From contig JAGYHQ010000007.1 in the NCBI GenBank assembly GCA_018456245.1, forward strand, positions 1 through 49,432: a stretch of 49,432 bases of DNA. The letters are read 5' to 3'. The position numbers were made by a program, and so were the translations under genes. Origin of the DNA: Tenacibaculum sp. GTDB taxonomy: Bacteria; Bacteroidota; Bacteroidia; Flavobacteriales; Flavobacteriaceae. The notes under the pieces are model-generated. The model ran no database searches, was not told the origin of the DNA, and saw only the letters and a program-made list of their open reading frames with translations. Numbering within the stretch: the first letter of the stretch is position 1; the number at the start of each line of letters is the position of its first letter. This document shows, piece after piece, positions 44,880 through 49,432 of this stretch.

Positions 44880-44963
44880 TTTATAATTTTTTGGTATTTT
44901 TTTTGACTTACCCTTGTCATCATAAAATAAATATTAATTAAAGTATAAAACTAACAATAAAAA

Positions 44964-46847
44964 ATGAGCAAAGGAAACATTAATGTATCGGTAGAGAATA
45001 TTTTTCCGTTAATAAAAAAATTCTTGTATTCTGACCACGAAATCTTTTTACGTGAGTTAATTTCAAATGCAACAGATGCAACAACAAAACTTAAACATCT
45101 TATTTCTATTAATGAGGCAAAGGTTGAATACGGAAATCCGCAAATTGAAGTAAAAATTGATAAAAAGAAAAAAACACTTCATATTATTGACCAAGGTTTA
45201 GGAATGACTGCCGAAGAGGTTGAGAAATATATTAATCAAATCGCTTTTTCAGGTGCTGAAGAGTTTTTAGAAAAATATAAAGATGATAAAAATGAAACAG
45301 GTGTTATTGGGCATTTCGGGTTAGGGTTTTACTCTGCTTTTATGGTTGCCGATAAGGTTGAAATAATTACAAAATCTTATAAAGATGAGCCTGCTGCACA
45401 TTGGATATGTGACGGTTCTCCTGAATATACACTTAAAGAACACGATAAGAAAGACCGTGGTACAGAAATAATTTTACATATTTCAGATGAAGAAAAATCA
45501 TTTTTAGAGGAAAGTAAAATTTCTGAATTATTAACAAAATACAATCGTTTTAACCAAATTCCTATTAAATTCGGTAAAAAAACTGAAACATTACCTTTAC
45601 CAGAAGATGCTGATAAAGACGCTAAACCTGAAACCTATCAAGTTGATAATATTATAAATAATACAGAGCCAGCTTGGACTAAAAAACCAGCAGATTTAGA
45701 GCCGGAGGATTATAAAACTTTCTACCGTGAATTATACCCAATGCAATTTGAAGAGCCATTGTTTCATATTCACTTAAATGTTGATTATCCTTTTAATTTA
45801 ACAGGAATTTTATATTTCCCTAAATTATCTCAAAATTTAGATATTCAAAAGGATAAAATACAATTATATCAAAATCAAGTATTTGTAACTGACAACGTAG
45901 AAGGAATTGTTCCTGATTTCTTACAAATGTTAAAAGGAGTTATTGATTCTCCTGACATTCCGTTAAATGTTTCCCGTTCTTATTTACAAGCCGATGGAGC
46001 TGTTAAAAAAATATCAGGATATATTACTAAAAAAGTAGCCGATAAATTATCATCATTATTTAAAAATAATCGTGAAGATTTTGAGCAAAAATGGAACGAT
46101 ATTAAAGTTATTATTGAATACGGAATGTTATCAGAAGAAAAATTCTTTGATAAAGCCAAGAAATTCGCATTATACCCATCAATTTTAGATGACAAGCACT
46201 ATACTTTTGATGAATTTTTAGAAAAAACAAAAGACGCTCAAACCGACAAAGACGGAAATCATATTATATTATACGCCTCTAACAAAGATGCTCAACACAG
46301 CTATATACAAGATGCGAAAGAAAAAGGGTATGAAGTTTTATTATTAGATTCTCCTATTATTTCTCACTTATTACAAAAGTTAGAAACAACTAATGAAAAG
46401 ATACGTTTTACTCGTGTTGATGCCGACCACATTGATAATTTAATTAAAAAAGAAGATACCGTAATTTCAAAACTTTCTGATGAAGAAAAAGAGAAATTAA
46501 AACCTATAATTGAAAATAATATTTCAAAAGAAAAATATACCGTTCAATTAGAGGCTATGGATAGTAATTCTTCTCCATTTATAATTACACAGCCTGAATT
46601 TATGAGAAGAATGAAAGAAATGAGTGCAACAGGTGGTGGAATGATGGGAATGGGTAATTTACCTGAAATGTATAATGTAGTAGTAAATACAAATCATTCT
46701 TTAATTTCTAATATTTTAGAAGCAAAAGAAGACAAACAAAAAGAGTTAATAACTCAAGCTTTTGATTTGGCAAGATTATCTCAAAACCTATTAAAAGGGG
46801 AAGAATTAACCAACTTTATTAAACGAAGTTACGATTTAATTAAGTAA
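44964..46847 (+). CDS. htpG: molecular chaperone HtpG (Hsp90)
   Basis: This 627-residue cytosolic ATP-dependent chaperone carries the GHKL ATPase domain at the N-terminus: DHEIFLRELISNATDA, IIDQGLGMTAEEV and GHFGLGFYSAFMVADKV, followed by the middle domain and the C-terminal dimerisation domain. It lacks the eukaryotic MEEVD tail, as expected for bacteria. The length is typical of Bacteroidetes HtpG. Upstream are a palindrome and a TTTGGTATT element shared with clpB, consistent with stress regulation. It is monocistronic with a strong terminator. Confidence 0.96.
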   Translation: MSKGNINVSVENIFPLIKKFLYSDHEIFLRELISNATDATTKLKHLISINEAKVEYGNPQIEVKIDKKKKTLHIIDQGLGMTAEEVEKYINQIAFSGAEEFLEKYKDDKNETGVIGHFGLGFYSAFMVADKVEIITKSYKDEPAAHWICDGSPEYTLKEHDKKDRGTEIILHISDEEKSFLEESKISELLTKYNRFNQIPIKFGKKTETLPLPEDADKDAKPETYQVDNIINNTEPAWTKKPADLEPEDYKTFYRELYPMQFEEPLFHIHLNVDYPFNLTGILYFPKLSQNLDIQKDKIQLYQNQVFVTDNVEGIVPDFLQMLKGVIDSPDIPLNVSRSYLQADGAVKKISGYITKKVADKLSSLFKNNREDFEQKWNDIKVIIEYGMLSEEKFFDKAKKFALYPSILDDKHYTFDEFLEKTKDAQTDKDGNHIILYASNKDAQHSYIQDAKEKGYEVLLLDSPIISHLLQKLETTNEKIRFTRVDADHIDNLIKKEDTVISKLSDEEKEKLKPIIENNISKEKYTVQLEAMDSNSSPFIITQPEFMRRMKEMSATGGGMMGMGNLPEMYNVVVNTNHSLISNILEAKEDKQKELITQAFDLARLSQNLLKGEELTNFIKRSYDLIK

Positions 46848-46855
46848 TAAATACA

Positions 46856-46899
46856 ATGTATCGTTCTAAAAAAATATTTTTAGAACGATACATTTTTTC
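46856..46899 (+). terminator. terminator of htpG
   Basis: AATGTATCGTTCTAAAAA (46856-46873) pairs perfectly with the mirrored arm ending at 46895, followed by a T run. Confidence 0.88.
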
Positions 46900-46978
46900 A
46901 CAAATAAAGTGCAATCTAAACAAAATTGAATAAAATATTCAAAAGCATCGTGTACAGTTTTAATATCTTCCAATAAAA

Positions 46979-47023
46979 AAACCATTGATAAAAGTTTGTT
47001 TAAAAACTAATAATCAATGGTTT
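46979..47023 (-). terminator. terminator of tRNA-Met
   Basis: AAACCATTGAT (46979-46989) and ATCAATGGTTT (47013-47023) pair with a 23-base loop. On the minus strand the hairpin follows the tRNA 3' end and precedes a T run. Confidence 0.6.
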
Positions 47024-47030
47024 AAATTTG

Positions 47031-47104
47031 TAGCGAAGGGGGGAGTTGAACCCCCGACCTCAGGGTTATGAATCCTGCGCTCTAACCACCTGAGCTACCT
47101 CGCC
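47031..47104 (-). tRNA. tRNA-Met (anticodon CAT)
   Basis: The minus strand gives a 74-nt cloverleaf: acceptor GGCGAGG paired with CTTCGCT plus discriminator A, D-arm AGCTC...GAGC, anticodon loop TTCATAA with CAT at 47068-47070, and T-arm GGGGGTTCAACTCCCCC. No CCA is encoded. The Watson-Crick-like first pair region and body fit an elongator methionine tRNA. A lysidine-modified isoleucine tRNA also has CAT and cannot be excluded from sequence alone. Confidence 0.93.
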
Positions 47105-47115
47105 GATTGCGGGTG

Positions 47116-47123
47116 CAAATATA
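47116..47123 (-). promoter_or_regulatory. putative -7 box of tRNA-Met
   Basis: On the minus strand this is TATATTTG, ending 11 bases before the tRNA 5' end. TTG words lie about 20 bases further upstream (47143-47148). Confidence 0.6.
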
Positions 47124-47206
47124 ATTTAATTTTACTTTTAAACAACAATAAAACTTATTTTTTTAAAAAAATTATTTACTTATATTGCAAACAAAACTAA
47201 ATTATA

Positions 47207-47590
47207 ATGGATAAAATTAAATTTGAGTTAGAAATTCCTATCCACGCTTCTCCAAGTATGCTATATAATTATATTGCAACTCCCTCAGGATTAGAAAAAT
47301 GGTTTGCAAATAAAGTAAACTCAAGAGGTAAAATAATTACATTTTTTTGGGACGGTAGCGAAGAAGAAGCAAAAATAGTTACTAAAAAAAGTGGAGAAAA
47401 AATTAAATACAAGTGGTTAGAATCAGGAAATGATGAAAGTTATTTTGAATTTAAAATTCAGGTTGACTCTTTAACCAAAGATGTATCTATAATAATTACT
47501 GACTTTGCTGATGATGAAGAGTCATTAGAAGAAGCAAAACAATTATGGATGAGCCAAATAGAAGAATTAAAACATATAATTGGGGCTTAA
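47207..47590 (+). CDS. START-like (SRPBCC superfamily) domain protein
   Basis: This 127-residue cytoplasmic protein has the helix-grip fold pattern of the Bacteroidetes START-like family: FELEIPIHASPSMLYNYIAT at the start, GLEKWFA, FFWDGSEEEAKIV in the sheet, and a long C-terminal helix (LEEAKQLWMSQIEELKHIIG). These proteins are related to AHSA1-type domains and may bind a hydrophobic ligand. No function is established. It precedes a class IV aminotransferase gene by 10 bases and is likely co-transcribed with it. Confidence 0.85.
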   Translation: MDKIKFELEIPIHASPSMLYNYIATPSGLEKWFANKVNSRGKIITFFWDGSEEEAKIVTKKSGEKIKYKWLESGNDESYFEFKIQVDSLTKDVSIIITDFADDEESLEEAKQLWMSQIEELKHIIGA

Positions 47591-47600
47591 TAAAGAACAA

Positions 47601-48431
47601 ATGCTAAATTATAACGGTACATTAATTTCTTCTTCTGATTTTAAATTAAGTAACGAAAACAGAGCCTTTAAATATGGTGATGGTATTTTTGAAACAGTAA
47701 AAGTTCAAAATAATAAAGTTATTTTTTGGGAAGACCATTATTTTAGGCTAATGGCTTCTATGCGAATGCTTCGTATGAAAATTCCTATGGAATTTACTTT
47801 AGAGTTTCTTGAACAAGAAATTTTAAAAACAGTTAAAGAACAACTTAATGGTTATATTTTTAGGGTTAGATTAAATATATACCGTAAAGATGGCGGTTTG
47901 TACACCCCTAAAAATAATGAAGTTGATTACGTAATTGATGTAAAAGAAATTAACCATAAACCAAAATTAACTTACGAGATAGATTTATACAAAGATTTTT
48001 ATAACTATTCTGGTTTACTATCAACAGTAAAAACAACAAATAGGTTATTAAATACTTTAGCCTCTATTTTTGCCAAAGAAAATGATTTAGATAATTGCGT
48101 TCTACTAAATGAACGTAAAAACGTTGCTGAAGTGACAAACGGAAATATATTTCTTATAAAAGAAAACATAATAAAAACACCGTCATTAACCGAAGGATGT
48201 ATAAAAGGTATTACAAGAAAAAAAGTAATTGAAATTATAAAAAAGTATAATGATTTTACCATAGAAGAAACCGAGATTTCTCCTTTTGAAATTCAAAAAG
48301 CTGATGAAGTTTTTATTACCAATACAATATACGGCATTCAACCTGTTACAAAATACAGAAAAAAGGAGTTTACAACAGAGATAGGAAATAAATTACAAAA
48401 AACACTAAACTTTCAACAAATAACAGGTTAA
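47601..48431 (+). CDS. class IV PLP-dependent aminotransferase
   Basis: This 276-residue fold-type IV enzyme belongs to the group containing branched-chain aminotransferase, D-amino acid aminotransferase and 4-amino-4-deoxychorismate lyase (PabC). Recognisable parts are RAFKYGDGIFETVKV near the N-terminus, the PLP-lysine candidate in TVKTTNRLLN, NVAEVTNGNIF, TPSLTEGCIKGITR and ADEVFITNTIYGIQPV. The short length and PV ending lean towards PabC or a DAAT-like enzyme, but the substrate is not decided. The ATG at 47601 is chosen because an upstream TTG would overlap the START-like gene. Its stop overlaps the convergent yqgE stop by four bases. Confidence 0.85.
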   Translation: MLNYNGTLISSSDFKLSNENRAFKYGDGIFETVKVQNNKVIFWEDHYFRLMASMRMLRMKIPMEFTLEFLEQEILKTVKEQLNGYIFRVRLNIYRKDGGLYTPKNNEVDYVIDVKEINHKPKLTYEIDLYKDFYNYSGLLSTVKTTNRLLNTLASIFAKENDLDNCVLLNERKNVAEVTNGNIFLIKENIIKTPSLTEGCIKGITRKKVIEIIKKYNDFTIEETEISPFEIQKADEVFITNTIYGIQPVTKYRKKEFTTEIGNKLQKTLNFQQITG

Positions 48432-48982
48432 TTCATTTGAATATCACGAGGAGCATTTGCCCATATTTTATATTTCCCTCCTTTTTGTAAGAGTTTATTT
48501 TTCCATATAGTTTCTTCATCTACTTCAAAGATATTATCATAATCATTCTCTGAAATAAACCAAGATTTTGTTTTTAATTCCCTTTCTAATTGATTTTCAT
48601 TCCAACCCGAATATCCTAAGAAAAAACGAATATCAGTGTTTTTTATAAGTTGTTTATTTAATAATGATTTAAGCTGATTAAAATTACCTCCCCAATAAAT
48701 TCCTTTTGTTACCTCTATACTCCCCTCTAATAAATTAGGAATACGGTGTATAAAATACAAATTATCTAACTCCACTGGTCCTCCTTCATAAAGAGTAAAA
48801 TCACAATTAATTTCAGGAATTAAATCTTTAAAAACATATTTTGAAGGACGATTTAAAATAAAACCAACCGTACTACTTTTAGAATGTTCAGTTAATAAAA
48901 TTACAGAACGATTAAAAAACACATCATTTAAAGCTGACGGCTCTGATATAAGTAGCTTTCCTTTTTGTAATCCTAAATACAC
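48428..48982 (-). CDS. YqgE/AlgH family protein (DUF179)
   Basis: This 184-residue protein is recognisable by GKLLISEPSALNDVFFNRSV, HSKSSTVGFILNRPS, the glycine turn YEGGPVELDNLYFIHR and FLGYSGWNENQLERELK. The family is widespread and cytoplasmic, with a conserved fold but no settled biochemical function. Length is typical. It converges with the aminotransferase gene, the two stop codons overlapping, so both transcripts must end inside each other's gene or read on. Confidence 0.92.
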   Translation of the reverse strand: MYLGLQKGKLLISEPSALNDVFFNRSVILLTEHSKSSTVGFILNRPSKYVFKDLIPEINCDFTLYEGGPVELDNLYFIHRIPNLLEGSIEVTKGIYWGGNFNQLKSLLNKQLIKNTDIRFFLGYSGWNENQLERELKTKSWFISENDYDNIFEVDEETIWKNKLLQKGGKYKIWANAPRDIQMN

Positions 48983-49014
48983 TATTTAAATTTTAATATT
49001 GGCTAATATAACAA

Positions 49015-49050
49015 AAAAGAGATAGTCTTTTAAACTATCTCTTTTAATTA
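49015..49050 (-). terminator. terminator of the lipocalin-like gene
   Basis: The stem AAAAGAGATAGT/ACTATCTCTTTT with a seven-base loop is followed by a T run on the minus strand. Confidence 0.8.
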
Positions 49051-49070
49051 TTTTTCTTTATTTGATGAAT

Positions 49071-49432
49071 TTATTTTCTTATCCAAACTTTTTTTAATAT
49101 TTTTCTATGCCCTATTGTATTTCCTTTTTCTAAATTTTCTTTTTCTATTACTACATGAAAAGTTGTTATTTTATTTCCATTTTCACTAAAAAGAATATTT
49201 GTTTCTTCAGTATTACCATTCTCATAGTTAAAAACATATTTTATATCATTTTTATGCCAAGTTCCTGAAATATGAGCAACTAACTTACAAACTTTCTCTT
49301 TTTTATCATTTCCATTATCTAATGAATACGTTTTCAATGAAAATTTATTATCAGAAGAAAAAATTAAAGTTGTTCCTCTCTCACAATCAGAAACTTCCTC
49401 ATCATTTAAAGAGTAAAAAGACCAAGCTCCAA
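49071..49432 (-). CDS. lipocalin-like domain protein, 5' end beyond the window
   Basis: The open frame continues without a start to the window edge, giving about 120 residues of the C-terminal part. GAWSFYSLNDEEV, then a Cys, TLIFSSDNKFSL, a second Cys, the segment ISGTWHKNDIKYVFN and a basic C-terminus fit the small secreted lipocalin-like proteins common in Flavobacteriia, which bear a G-x-W motif and a disulfide. The N-terminal signal or lipobox would lie outside the window. The function is unknown. The TTG at 49337 is an internal codon. Confidence 0.6.
   Translation of the reverse strand, partial: GAWSFYSLNDEEVSDCERGTTLIFSSDNKFSLKTYSLDNGNDKKEKVCKLVAHISGTWHKNDIKYVFNYENGNTEETNILFSENGNKITTFHVVIEKENLEKGNTIGHRKILKKVWIRK

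Noticed and set aside
46900..46978. Small RNA or gene between htpG and the tRNA
   Set aside because: The spacer after the htpG terminator contains no open frame, promoter box or stable structure that I can see.

Overview
The window looks like chromosomal DNA from a member of the Flavobacteriaceae (Bacteroidetes). The DNA is very AT-rich. Promoters repeatedly show the Bacteroidetes -7 box TAnnTTTG, once with a TTTG -33 box at exactly 19 bp. Shine-Dalgarno sequences are mostly absent. The gene families also fit: a BshA glycosyltransferase, an OmpA porin with calcium-type repeats, a Rieske-like lipoprotein and a START-like domain protein. I cannot fix the genus. The first ~106 bases and the cut prmC look like a poor contig end, and a lipocalin-like gene runs off the right end.

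Layout: 0-3.2 kb holds the 3' part of prmC, a frameshifted creD remnant, a DUF3820 gene, and a cluster of membrane protein, secreted esterase and xerD. 3.2-4.9 kb (minus strand) holds the SRP RNA with a textbook promoter, lipA and smpB. 5-9.4 kb has a beta-barrel porin, an orphan SUKH immunity gene and the tkt-rpe pentose phosphate pair. 9.4-15.3 kb has bshA, a phosphodiesterase lipoprotein, clpB, a small membrane protein and a decayed lipoprotein gene. 15.5-22.5 kb has purB-glmM, a type II restriction-modification pair, a class V aminotransferase and an Lrp regulator. 22.5-28.8 kb has truC, guaB, an OmpA protein with a doubled barrel, an acyltransferase and an M42 peptidase. 28.9-33.8 kb has an iron(III) ABC importer (three genes) and fumC. 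33.9-41.2 kb has an M3 peptidase, a Rieske-like lipoprotein, greA-HIT, argS-lpd and a DCC thiol protein. 41.2-43.7 kb is an accessory island. 43.8-49.4 kb has fabH, htpG, tRNA-Met, a START-like protein, a class IV aminotransferase, YqgE and a partial lipocalin.

Most genes are housekeeping. The accessory content is antiviral or competition related: a type II cytosine methyltransferase with an overlapping PD-(D/E)xK nuclease gene, an orphan SUKH immunity protein, and an AAA ATPase plus DUF4435 TOPRIM pair that matches the PARIS (AriA/AriB) defence architecture. The PARIS-like pair is preceded by nested inverted repeats. It is followed by a 131-bp palindromic element whose ends match the integron attC consensus (RYYYAAC and GTTRRRY). 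The ariB stop codon lies inside the first of these boxes and the fabH terminator follows directly after the second. This suggests a defence module carried as an integron-type cassette in a genome stretch with no visible integrase. It is the most interesting part of the window.
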